This document shows, piece by piece, positions 35,886 to 46,812 of a stretch of 64,000 nucleotides of DNA. The notes under the pieces were generated by a model that did no database searches, was not told where the DNA came from, and saw nothing but the letters and a program-made list of their open reading frames with translations. The stretch's first letter is position 1; the number at the start of each line of letters is the position of its first letter. The translations under genes were made by a program, and so were the position numbers. This DNA is from Endocalyx cinctus. Its lineage: Eukaryota > Ascomycota > Sordariomycetes > Amphisphaeriales > Apiosporaceae. The stretch lies in assembly GCA_001600455.1 (NCBI GenBank), contig BCKC01000004.1, positions 3,894,915 through 3,958,914 of the forward strand, given 5' to 3'.

Positions 35886-36100
35886 NNNNNNNNNNNNNNN
35901 NNNNNNNNNNNNNNNNNNNNNNNNNNNNNNNNNNNNNNNNNNNNNNNNNNNNNNNNNNNNNNNNNNNNNNNNNNNNNNNNNNNNNNNNNNNNNNNNNNNN
36001 NNNNNNNNNNNNNNNNNNNNNNNNNNNNNNNNNNNNNNNNNNNNNNNNNNNNNNNNNNNNNNNNNNNNNNNNNNNNNNNNNNNNNNNNNNNNNNNNNNNN
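35886..36100. other. Assembly gap (215 N)
   Basis: Unknown bases flanked by C11 on the left and C6 on the right. The gap probably sits in a poly-C or strongly GC-structured tract that broke the assembly. It lies 25 bases before the FAD monooxygenase start, so that promoter is incomplete here. Confidence 0.99.
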
Positions 36101-36125
36101 CCCCCCTAGTACTTACCTATCGGTA

Positions 36126-37611
36126 ATGATTGGCCGAATCCGTATCGCCATCATCGGCGGAGGTCTCGCCGGGGCGACGCTAGCCCACGCGCTCGCGAGA
36201 CATCCGCTGATCGATGTCCAAATTTACGAGTCGGCGCCCGATTTTTCTGGTCGGACTGGCATCATTGAGTTATCCCATATGTCGGTGAGAGCTATGGAAG
36301 GCGTCATCCCCTCAGCAGTTGAAATGTTGAAAGCTAAAGTCGGCGCTTTGATGATGGACGAAGCTCATGTTATCTCGGTGCGCATGCTTTGAATTTTTAT
36401 TCATATCACGATCAGATAAAGAGCCAAACAGAGCTAAGTACCTTGCTAATATGTCAATAAATCTTTCTATAGGGTTTGGGGCCCGATGCGGGAACTCTCA
36501 TTCGCGACCTAGGAGTTAGAGGTCTGGTAATGGATCGGCCGCTTCTGATCCGAGTACTCCTTTCCGTCTTACCAAAGGAAGCCCTTCACACGAGCAAGAC
36601 TCTCAAGTCCCTGGAGGAAATGTCTTCCGGGGCGATAAGTATGTCCTTCGAAGACGGCGATGTCGTCGAGTGTGACGCCGTCATCGGCGCTGATGGGACA
36701 TTCAGTCGCGTAAGAGATTATGTCATAGGGCAAGACGTAATTGAGCAGGCCGCCTCGCCGGCTGGTTGGTGGGAGTGTAATGCCTCCATATCTATCGATA
36801 AAGCGAGAGCTGCACTGAAAGACGAAGCTATTGACATCGAGCGAGAGTATCAATATGTCGGAGAGGGCGTCTACATGCTACATGCGCTGACCGAAGAAGA
36901 TTCTCAACTCACGTGTATTACAGTTTTAGCGGAGAAGACTGCTCCTTTGGAACACAAACAGCCAATCACACGAGATATGTTGGAGAAGTACTTGTCGCAA
37001 AGCTCACTGGAGCACCCTGCTGCTCAGAGGATGGTTAAGGTGAGTCTACCAATAATACTTACCGCTTCTGATTGTCATGAGATGCCTATGCGGTGTGTTT
37101 CAAAATCTCACACCGAGTGATAAGTCGCTTCTCAGTTCAACATCTGACAAATCTAATGGCATTCTCCTAGCTTATGCTGGAGTCTGATGACATACAAGCT
37201 TACTCCCACTGGGAGCATGAATCCACGCCGACGTACGCGAATGGGCGCGTATGTATTGTCGGGGACGCAGCGCACTCGGTGTCTATGTGGCAAGGCGCGG
37301 GCGGTCACATGGTGATGGAGGACGTTTTCATCCTCGGCACTTTCCTAAACAGTATAACGTCCGCGCGCGAAATAAGCGCCGTCTTTCGAGCCTTCGATGC
37401 CGTGAGAAGACCCAGGTGTCAACGTATCATCAACACCAGTAGAGAAGTAGGTCAGCTATGCTGTCCCCAAGGGGATTCCAAGACCGAGTCGAATCCAGAG
37501 ACGCTGGCAGAGTCTCTAGGAACGTTGGGGGCGCATATTGGCGCACTGGATCTAGATACACATAAGATTGATGCGTTTGAGGAATTGCGACGTATTACCG
37601 AATGCCAGTAG
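36126..37611 (+). CDS. FAD-dependent aromatic-type monooxygenase (salicylate hydroxylase-like)
   Basis: Exons 36126-36377, 36473-37039 and 37171-37611 give 419 residues. The Rossmann FAD motif GGGLAG is at 11-16. The DG motif (IGADGTFSRVR) is at about 155-165, and the GD motif (GDAAHSVSMWQGAGGHMVMED) starts at 304. Together these define class A flavoprotein monooxygenases, which use NAD(P)H and O2 to hydroxylate aromatic or polyketide substrates. The length is normal for the family. No clear ferulate or salicylate pathway partner lies nearby. It could be a tailoring enzyme for the UstYa neighbourhood or an independent catabolic gene. The upstream N gap hides its promoter, and an upstream exon cannot be excluded. 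Confidence 0.88.
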
Positions 37612-38905
37612 AAAGGCAAATGATTGGGTATGTAAATGGCTTCGCTTATTCTAGATATAACCAATTACGAACAGAGAACCTTCATAGTTTTTTCTAAAGG
37701 GTATATATGATTCCAATATGTGTTATTCGATTGGCGATATATGGATTCCATTTACTCGGTGCTTCTCGGCTCTCAATATCTAGATCTTACGTGAGATAGA
37801 ACGAATATTTATGCCGCAAGTTTCCCCGCCCCCTCTCTACGCCATTCCCACGGCGATCATCACCATCAGCGCCATCTGTAAGCGTGATACATACAACCAT
37901 GACACTCCCACAGGGCTGATAGCGTGGGATTCCGGCATAAAATCTCGCCAATGGTCCTATCTCCATTCGTTGCTTCCGATGTTACAGCGATAATGGATAT
38001 TTCATCTGAGTCATGAATCCAAGACAATATCTTCACATACCACAAGATTAACCACTACGCGATCGATAGACAAACTTAATGGTGCAAACAGTCAGCTCGG
38101 GGTAAAATCAAACGGCGGGTCGTTTATGTGACAGTTAGATAAGCGGCCACGTAACAAGTGAAATGCAACGGTAGGCACACTGCCAGATTGCATAGGCACA
38201 AGCATCCTGCCATGTAACCATACCCTTCAACCAAATGGAAGCAAATGGCGTGAACGAGACACATTCAACTTATAGAATCCTGATATATAGACCTAAAAAT
38301 AGAGAATTGAGAAAAATCTACCGATAATAGGATGCCTTTATCAAAATGACCAATTTATTTGATGTTTGATCACCCGTTCCCGTCCCCAGCTAATGTCCCC
38401 GCACCGAAGGTTACGCATACCTGCATAGCACTTTGGCTTCATCATGATTAATTAGGAAAACTAATCCTATCAAGTCAATAATACGAATAGCTAAATAGAG
38501 ATTGGTCAGTTTTGATATTGACATTTTCGAGTGTCACTTAGTATCTTCAGCATTCGATGGGCTCTAAGCAAGTAAAATGTGACCGTACGGCGTATTGACT
38601 TTTCTGTAAACACAAACTAGTTTGGGACCAGAGTACCGTATAACTTTACCAAGAAACATTCCTGTCGGAGCTAAGTAAGTACTCTGCATGTGATCGTGGA
38701 GGCACGGGAAGTGCCCCGCCCCTAATCTTCACAAACCGTGGACTGGTCAATATTACTCTCTAAGTGCAGGAAGATATTATCGCGTATTAAGTACGAATCC
38801 CAAAGAAATATATTCTTCTCTCAAAATAGTATGTGGATAAATTAATCGTATTAACATGCACAACGTACATGTAGTATCCTGCATGCAGTATCCCGCTATA
38901 CAATA
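37612..38905. other. Convergent intergenic, no gene seen
   Basis: 3' regions of the monooxygenase and transporter genes, AT-rich, with no supported feature. Confidence 0.55.
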
Positions 38906-41567
38906 TTAGGCATCCAATTCCTTCTCCTTTCCAGATAGCACGGTCCCATCATTCTCTTCGCGGGCTGCTTCCTGGCCTATAATCTCTTCAGGATGTACCT
39001 TACGCCCAAGGAAGATTCCTCTAACCACTCCGACCCATGTAGCCCTAGCTTGCCATAGGGGCAAGAACCAGATGAGGCCGGCCGCGACCCATGCCCAGAT
39101 AAACACAACGACGGTCCAGCCTGTAAAGAAGTTTCTGCTAAATATATATCCGGTACCGTAGAGTGAAAAGGGTATAATGATGAGAAAGATAAGGACCAGG
39201 ACGGCGGATACGATCTTCGCGTTCATGGAAGCACGTGCTAGAGCGACCGGGTCCCAGTCTTCGCCGACGTCGGTGTAGTCTCCTTCCTCGTAGATTATGT
39301 CTCCGGGTCGTGGCTCGACGGCTTTCATGATGAAAAGTCGGTTCCAATCGTAAGGGATGCGGTGTTGAGGCCACATGGCGAAGTAGATGATCAATGGGAC
39401 GAAAAGACCTACACTTAGTCGTTAGCATAGAACTCCGAATTGATATATTCTCAATGAGCTACAAAGAGAAAAAAAAAGAGGCTAAAGCAAGCTCACCAAC
39501 TGTGCATCCTATGAACATAGACCAATTCTCGTATAAGGTGTCGACCGTCACCACACTAAACATGCCCTTCGCAGTGCCAATCCACGACGCTAAAGAGGCA
39601 ATGGTTCCCATAGGAGCCGCGTACGTCATGTATGCAGAACTGACATGGGCCGAGTTCACCGCCAGCACGATGGGGATAACGGCTGGACCTAAGACGACAC
39701 CTAGAAACTCCAGGATCCAACCCATCGATATACCGCTGTAATTCAACGCTGTGGCGAAGGAACTCGAAAAGATGGCGAACGCCGAAAGAGAAACGTGAGA
39801 TACGAGCTTGAGGCGCTTGTCGTCGGCTTTCGGGTTGATGTCTAGTATCCAAACGTTAGTACCACTTCCGATTGCCCAATGAAAGACCAAATCTCCTTAC
39901 ATGGTTGGTAAAAGTCAAATGTTACGATGGATGCGTGCGCGATGATCTCGGCGCTGAAGCTAGATGTTACCGCCATGAACACCATCAGAACAACAGCCAC
40001 AGCACCCCCTTTTCCCATGACGGCCTCGGCGGCAAGGGGCAGGATCATGGCGTTATTAATCTGATAACTTGTAATACCACCGGGTAGTGGCCAGTACTCG
40101 GTGTTGCCTAAAGCAATGGCGACGTAGCTCATCGTCGCACATAATCCAAGCGGGATACTGAACCAGGCAAATGCACCATAGAAATATCCCTTGACGACGG
40201 CGCCCGGCTCTCCAGCGATGGCTTTCTGTCCGTACTGCAGTTTCCACCAGTGTTAGCTATCAGAAGTTCTACGCCTTCATATGGAAGAATTGGTAACTTT
40301 AACTCACCGAAGGATCGACGAAAACCGAGCCGAATCCGGAGACGAGAATAACCTACGTAGTCATTAGCCTCAGAAGAAGCTACACGTTGACAAGTCAGGA
40401 TATTGTACATACACCAGCAAGTAGCAGTGACTGCCCAGACTGCAGGGTCAAATACGATCCGTCTTTCGCTCCTACAGCACCGCCACTTGCCATAGCGGCG
40501 TCGGTCTGCAGGAGATCCCAAAGCTTCCCCGGAGAACCGAGTACTGGTAGCGATTCAACTGCCATCACCTTAAACATAAATACTAGCAAGATTACGTAGA
40601 TGATAATCGTACTAGAAATTACCGGTCAAATTGGACTGCATCTCTAAGAGCATGGGGGGAGATGGCGACTCACTGCAAGTAGTCTGACAAAATGGTAGAC
40701 TTCAAGCCACCTAGATATGTATACACAACGACACCGAACGGGATCAAGTAGTTCATCGCGATCTGAGCCAAGACCACTGTTAGCTACTTCTCTAGGACTT
40801 AGGCCTATCATATAGGTAAACATTACGATATTAGCCCCAGTCGTTACGGAGAAAGCAGCAGATCCTCCCAGAAGTAGGGCCGCGGTGATCAGAATCTGGA
40901 CGCTAACCCCATACATGAAAAAGACGATATGCGTTGAGGTACCGAATCGTATTCGAAGCGCGTGCAATATCGTGTCCGCTCTCGGCGCCCTTCTCTTCAG
41001 CTCGATGGCCATGATGGCATATAGCAGAATCTGCACCGTGGCGCCGCTGACGAACCACCAGAGCCCGGCGAAGCCGAATATGTAAGTTAAGCGGACTGAG
41101 TTCCTATTCAACTTGTCAGTAATATATTCTAGATATTTCAGGGGGTAGAACAGAGGGTAATCCTCACAGAAGTGTGGCTGCGTAGCACCATGAGCTTCAT
41201 CGACGTATTAGCATTCGAGCTACGCATTAGAGTGGACCATAATAACTTACGAAACTACGGCCGCAGCTACTAAGCCAGATTTGACGCTTTTCTTCGCCGT
41301 CATCAGCATATTTGCATCCTTGCGATAAACGTTAGCTGGCGTGGACTGCTCGGACTGCTCATTTTCTTATAAACCAACATTTGACTCGTGGAGGTACTTT
41401 CTCGACACCCACGTGATGACGTTCATAGTCAGGGCAAAAACGATACCAAAACCTTAAGAATATGTCAGATTCGGCATGAATAGAATTTCAGCACTCGATT
41501 GGCTCTTACCAACGACAAGCCCGTAGGCCACCCCCTGGGGAAGCGGAGGATCCACTGTGTTTTCCAT
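38906..41567 (-). CDS. Dur3-like urea/polyamine transporter (sodium:solute symporter family)
   Basis: Eleven exons on the minus strand give 672 residues: 41567-41510, 41452-41379, 41318-41251, 41194-41168, 41103-40827, 40762-40674, 40611-40413, 40352-40308, 40234-39901, 39841-39497 and 39408-38906. The start PPLPQGVAYGLVVGFGIVFA, the MTAKKSVKSGLVAAAVVSSW block, SGATVQILLYAIMAIELKRR, GGSAAFSVTTGANI, PFGVVVYTYLGGLKSTILSDYL, LGSPGKLWDLL, and SSFSAEIIAHASIVTFDFYQPYINP all fit the fungal Dur3 urea active transporter family. Many membrane spans are visible. It should import urea, or related amines, at the plasma membrane. It is divergent from an amidase, and their shared promoter is rich in GATA sites, which fits nitrogen control. 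The donor of the second intron (41378) is GTTGGT. Urea itself as substrate is inferred. Confidence 0.9.
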
Positions 41568-42414
41568 TTCGAACGCGTGAAGGTCGTGTCAATTTAACTA
41601 CCCAGATCGCCTAATAATCACGATTGACTAGGAGAATCTCGATGAAATGCAGAACGTTGAAGGCCTCCTAGGCCATTTATTCGCCGATTGTGTACGTTGA
41701 AATCGTTGCTGTTGGAGACGGGGAAAATGCATGCTCATATAACAAGACGTCAATTCCCATGAGTATGGTACGCGCGAAAACGTGACGATCGCCTGGGCAG
41801 TGATGCCGTATCATGCATTATAATTACCCATTATCCTTGGAACCAATCACGCGGAACTCCCGATGCTGGTATATAGGGCATCAAAGACCTTTTAGAAGAA
41901 GCCTGTGGGAGATAAGGATAGCGCCAATGAATTTGTGCAAGCCCTTGACGTGTCCCCGCAATAACCCGACGGATCCAGTAACCAGCGATATTATCACAGG
42001 GATACAGGAATATCTCAGCAGAGAACTTTCTGGGGAAATTTGAAGAGATCGATAAACAAGTAAATATTTGATGAATCGAGCAGTCTGAAGTGATAAGCCT
42101 ATCTAAGGCATTAGGTAGGTAACTTGCTTGTTGCGGCTTGCGAGATCGTACCCGAAGATAACGTTGAGGTACTTCGTATTGCCGACATGTCTCCAATACC
42201 TGCCGTCGGATTTGTACCGAATTAGCCCCACAGCTAACATGGGTGCCGTTAAGTCTCCATCATAACGACGTTTGAGTCTTCAAAACATTTCATCGAAAAT
42301 TTTGTGGTGATCACACATCGAAAATATTATCCGTGATTCGCGCTAGACTGAAAAAATTGCACCGGTAAGTATATGTTTATCTCGGGTAGAAATACATAGT
42401 TAGAAGAAAGCAAA
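41568..42414. promoter_or_regulatory. Divergent promoter with many GATA-factor sites
   Basis: HGATAR sites, the consensus of AreA/NIT2-type nitrogen regulators, lie at 41910-41915, 41991-41996 (reverse), 42050-42055, 42091-42096, 42099-42104 (reverse), 42156-42161 and 42377-42382 (reverse). That is seven in 847 bp, where about 2.5 would be expected at equal base frequencies (somewhat more in AT-rich DNA). The flanking genes are a urea-type transporter and an amidase, so nitrogen-repression control is likely. Confidence 0.55.
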
Positions 42415-44218
42415 ATGAGCCAAGACGGACCAAAACAGACATGGCAAGAAATAGCGACCCGAAAGCAAGCCGAAAGAGCTTCGAAGCTGCCGGCGGAATG
42501 GATCATACCGGCATCCCTAATGCCTCCTGCGGACCAAGATTTCGTGCAAGATTTTCCCCATACCTCCGGTATGTTCACGGATAAGGAGCTTTCAATCACC
42601 GAAAGCACCGCTTCTGAGGTGATCTCGCGCATAGCGAAAGGCGAGTGGACGGCATTAGAAGTCGCCAAAGCAGTATGCAAGAGGACGACCGTGGCCCAAC
42701 AGCTGTTGAACTGCGTCACCGAGATCTACTTCGAGCAAGCCTTCGCACGAGCTACCGAGCTAGACGAGTATTTCAAACGTAATGGAAAGACTATTGGTCC
42801 CCTGCATGGTCTTCCCATTAGCCTGAAAGATCAGTTCAATCTGGAAGGGATTGATTCGACGATTGGGTACGCAGCGTGGGCGGGAAAGAAGCTGGAGGAG
42901 GAGTCGACGCTCGTCAAATTGCTGCGCGGGGCTGGCGCTGTTTTCTTCGTCAAAACGAATGTCCCGACGACGCTGATGATGGGCGAGTCGATCAATAACC
43001 TTTTTGGGAGAACCGTCAACCCTCGGAATAGGAATCTCACGACCGGTGGATCTTCGGGAGGAGAATCAGCGCTTATCACGTTTCGCGGCAGCTTTTTGGG
43101 TGTTGGGACGGATATTGGGGGTAGTATTCGGCATCCATGCTCGTACACAGGACTATATGGTCTGCGGCCTTCTCACGGGCGAGTTTCGTACCAGCAGGTG
43201 ACGAACACTTTTCTCGGACAGGAGGCCGTCAGGTCGTGTGCTGGTCCCATGTGTCGATCTCCCGACGATATTCGATTATTTATGTCCAGTCTTGCGGCGC
43301 AAAAGCCCTGGGAGTACGATTCCCAGGTGATACCATTACCTTGGCGAGCGGAAGAGGAAAAGTTACCGGCGACGTTATGTTTTGGGTTCGGGATGGGTGA
43401 TGGTCACGTCACACCGACGTAAGTTACCCAAGTAATGAATTCCGAATGCAAGAGCTGAGCTTATGACTAAAAATCTGTTATGGCAGACCCCCCTTGCGCA
43501 GAGCCATGGAAATAACCAAAGCCAAACTTCTGGCCGCCGGCCACAACGTGATTGATTTTATCCCTTACGAAACGAAAGAAGCATACGAAGTCATCTCCAA
43601 GATGTGGGTAGCCGACGGCGGCGAGGAAGTAAGGAGAGACTCGGACGCGACGGGAGAGCCCTTGCCCGAGAATGTGGAGGCGTTTCTCGGCCACAGCAAC
43701 AAAGAGTTAAAGCCATCGACCGTGTTCGAGACGTGGCAGAACCAGCATCGACGAGCGATCCTATCTCAGAGATTCCTCGAGAGATGGCAGACGACCAAGG
43801 CCGAGACGGGAACAGGTCGCCCTATCGACGCGCTGATCACCCCCAGTACACCTTTCCCTGCCGTTAGGCACAATACGAAGTATAAGTGGAACTACGGCGT
43901 GTTTTCCCCGCTCCTCGATCTGACGACGGGAATCTTCCCAGTGACGAAGGTCGATTTGGAAAAAGACGTCGTGCCGAGTGATTGGAAATCGATCTCAGAA
44001 AGAGATAAGGAGATTATGGAACTCTGTAGGTGAACCGGATGGATGTTAACCTGATTGGGGAGAAGTATTAGCTAATGAAGTAACGTGTACTAGATGAAAA
44101 ACCCGAGAACCACGAGAATGCGCTCGTTGGATTAGCGTTGATAGGTAAGAGGCTCGAGGAGGAAAAGATCACCGCTATGTTGGGTTTGATGAGGGATGTC
44201 GTTGGGGTCGACTATTGA
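42415..44218 (+). CDS. Acetamidase-type amidase (amidase signature family)
   Basis: Exons 42415-43418, 43487-44025 and 44094-44218 give 555 residues, close to fungal acetamidases. The Ser-cisSer-Lys catalytic set is complete: Lys138 in SLKDQF, Ser213/214 in TTGGSSGGESAL, and nucleophile Ser237 in GTDIGGSIR. The N-terminal block (WQEIATRKQAERASKLPAEW) and the C-terminal block (ENHENALVGLALIGKRLEEE) are family typical. It hydrolyses small amides to ammonium and a carboxylate, probably in the cytoplasm. The second donor is GTAGGT, which alone restores the frame to the conserved last exon. Divergence from a Dur3-like transporter points to use of amides and urea as nitrogen sources. Confidence 0.92.
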
Positions 44219-44896
44219 CGTCCAATAAAATGTGATACTCTAATTACCACAATAAAACCTCCCAGAAAGACTAGAGCGTTAGGGTGAGGGCGGCTAAGTT
44301 TTCCCTGTTACGTTGTGGCTAATCCTTTGTACCGAGTTAGACAGTTTTTCAATGCAATATAATTACATGTTGAGAAGTATGATGTACTCACAGCAGCCAT
44401 TTCTTTAGGACGTCATGTGCCTAGACAGGTCTCTACAGACAACAGATTCTTGGAGTGGTACAACTCTTAGAACCTTCGCCGAGCAGATCTATTGGCACCC
44501 AAGGGTCAATCGCTCTGAGCATCATTTCTTAACCTGCAAGCAGTTCGTCTTCAATTTGACACTGATCAGCTCCAGGGACTTCTTAAATCCAACTGCCCAA
44601 TCACGGAACTTGGCGATAGCAGCCCGCAGTGCCCATGTAGATACAGGAAGATTGAACCAGTCGGGACAGCATTATTCCCTTCGCCAAGACCGCCCGGGAA
44701 TACCAAATACCCGGTTTGGGAAGGTAAATTGAGGTCTAGGACAATGATCGTGGGGTCGCCAAGATGATTGTAACCGCAAATAACCATAGGCGCGATAAAG
44801 CTTGATTTGATATAAGTAGAAGGAGACAGCTCGTATCATACGTTGGAAATCAAATTCCTTTTCTCTCTTCTTTTTGTATCCTCAATTGTCGTCGCT
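44219..44896. other. Intergenic, no gene seen
   Basis: Spacer and promoter before the M64 peptidase. The frame at 44415-44732 has no supporting motif. Confidence 0.5.
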
Positions 44897-46812
44897 ATGA
44901 AGACTTTCAAGAGCTTACTCACCGCTACTGCAATCGCCGGTGTCGCTACCGGGCAGTTCTGCGAGCGTCAGTGGGAAGGGAAGTTCGCGGATAAAGGCAT
45001 AAATCGCGTATCGCCTGATCGGAGACGGCAGGATGTTCCAGCACCGCCTCTAGAAATCCAGCCTCTCATCGTCAATGGGCCGTCTGACAATCGTATTGAT
45101 CTGATTTTCTTCGGGGATGGATGTACGTGTGTACAGCTAGTTTCTGGTCGATACTACATAAGCTGACAGTTTTTCAACTGATTCTTATACCTAGATCTCG
45201 AAGAGGAGAAGGACAAGTTCTTCGCGGACGCTATGTTCCTCGCGACGAACGTCACAGACGGACAGACATTCGCTGACGTTCTTCCTTTGTTGAATTTCTG
45301 GGCCGCTTTCTCTCCAAGTGAAGAGGTAAATACTTAGTGGCAATTGTGATGAATTAGTCCCCCATCCTCTCTTCATGCTAATTTTCTTCGAAGAGCGGAG
45401 TGGGTGTCGGTGGACAGCCTCTTGAGTGAGTTTCTATACAGACCATCACACAGATGGTATGGCAGCTGACACGAAATTCCAGCACCGTATACGGACTATA
45501 CCGCGACGGGACAGAGCTCCGTGGTGTCTATTACGACAAGCCTGACGTAGCACATGCTGCTTGCGACTCGACGGGTATGTGCGATTTCCCCATACTCCTA
45601 GGAAATGACGGACTATACGGAGGACTTGGTGGTGAATTTACGTGAGTCGAGGATCTGTACCGCAAGTCTTTGGATTCGGGCTGATATATGCAGCGTCGTA
45701 ACCGCTTCCGAACTCAACGGCCCCGTAGTCCTGCGACACGAACTAGGGCATTCAATCATCGGCGTCGGCGAGGAATATGATGGTGGCGAAGTCTACCGTG
45801 GCGTCAACGCGGCACAGAACACCAACTCAATACCATGGACCCAGTGGTATACTGAGCCGACCGTAGAACCTATCGTCGAGCGCTCGGTAATGCCGATCCA
45901 GGCGTACCCGTGGACACTTCTGAACACGACTCAGGGGTGGAGTCAGACCTTCACTTCGGCTGGAACGTATGATCGCCACCTGTTCCAGTTCAGTGTCAGC
46001 GGTATTATCACGAGTAGTGATCTCCTCATTGAGGTGGATGGTGTGAATGTTGAATGGGAAGTTTATTCGTTTATTGGCGTAGATCGATACATCTACAACC
46101 TGATAATAGAAGAAGGGCTGGATCCGGGTGAGCACGAAGTGAAGTTTACACTGGTCAACGAAGAGATCGAGGGCACCGCTCAGCTTTGCAGCCTGGAGAT
46201 AGTCGAGTACGGTGTTGAAGAAGAGTAAGATATCGCAAAATCCTTTTTCGTGGCAGCATATACTGATATTCCTTTTTGCCTTGTCAGGTTCCATCTCGAT
46301 ACGAGCTACTATGGAATATACCCCACGTATGCTAAATGACTTTAGACGCTTTCATCCACAATGATATTGCATACTAACATACCTCTAGGTTCTCTGCTTC
46401 AAACCGCACATCGTACAGACCCACGAATGATGAGTGTCTGATGCGTCGGATCTATACGCCCGACTTCTGTTCTGCTTGCAAGGAAGGGCTTTGGATATCT
46501 CTTCTAGGACCCCTCTCCCTTATTGACAATATCACGCAGGTATCTCAGCCGGATGGATCGACGAACGTGACTTTGGAGCTCATTCCTCTCGCGCAGTTTA
46601 GGGAGATACCTAGTGCGAACGAAGAGAGCTACACTATCCTCTGGTATGGATCTGACGAAGATGAGGTCTTGGCAGAATGGACTAATAGCACGAGTGCTCT
46701 GATTGCGGCTGATGTTGGAGAGTTTGGTGTTGAGGTTCGCTTTGCCACAACGCAGGTCAGAGTCGATAGTGATGGAGTGTTGACGCAAACGGAGAGATAC
46801 ATGGTAGGATAA
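44897..46812 (+). CDS. Secreted M64-family metallopeptidase
   Basis: Seven exons (44897-45122, 45195-45325, 45394-45425, 45483-45641, 45694-46224, 46288-46326, 46389-46812) give 513 residues. Residues 1-19 form a signal peptide (MKTFKSLLTATAIAGVATG). The family blocks are FFGDGYLEEEKDKFFAD, GVGVGGQPL, GGLGGEFTVVTASELNG and the zinc site HELGHSIIGVGEEYDGG, with HExxH at 198-202. A beta-rich C-terminal domain follows, with several N-glycosylation sites and cysteines (DECLMRRIYTPDFCSAC). M64 peptidases are zinc endopeptidases named after bacterial IgA-cleaving enzymes; fungal members are secreted and the substrate is unknown. Nothing is missing. Very small exons of 32 and 39 nt make automatic prediction error-prone here. 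Confidence 0.9.

Noticed and set aside
39138..40132. Several minus-strand frames overlapping the transporter gene
   Set aside because: They are out-of-frame shadows of Dur3 exons; the true frame is set by conserved blocks and in-phase splices.
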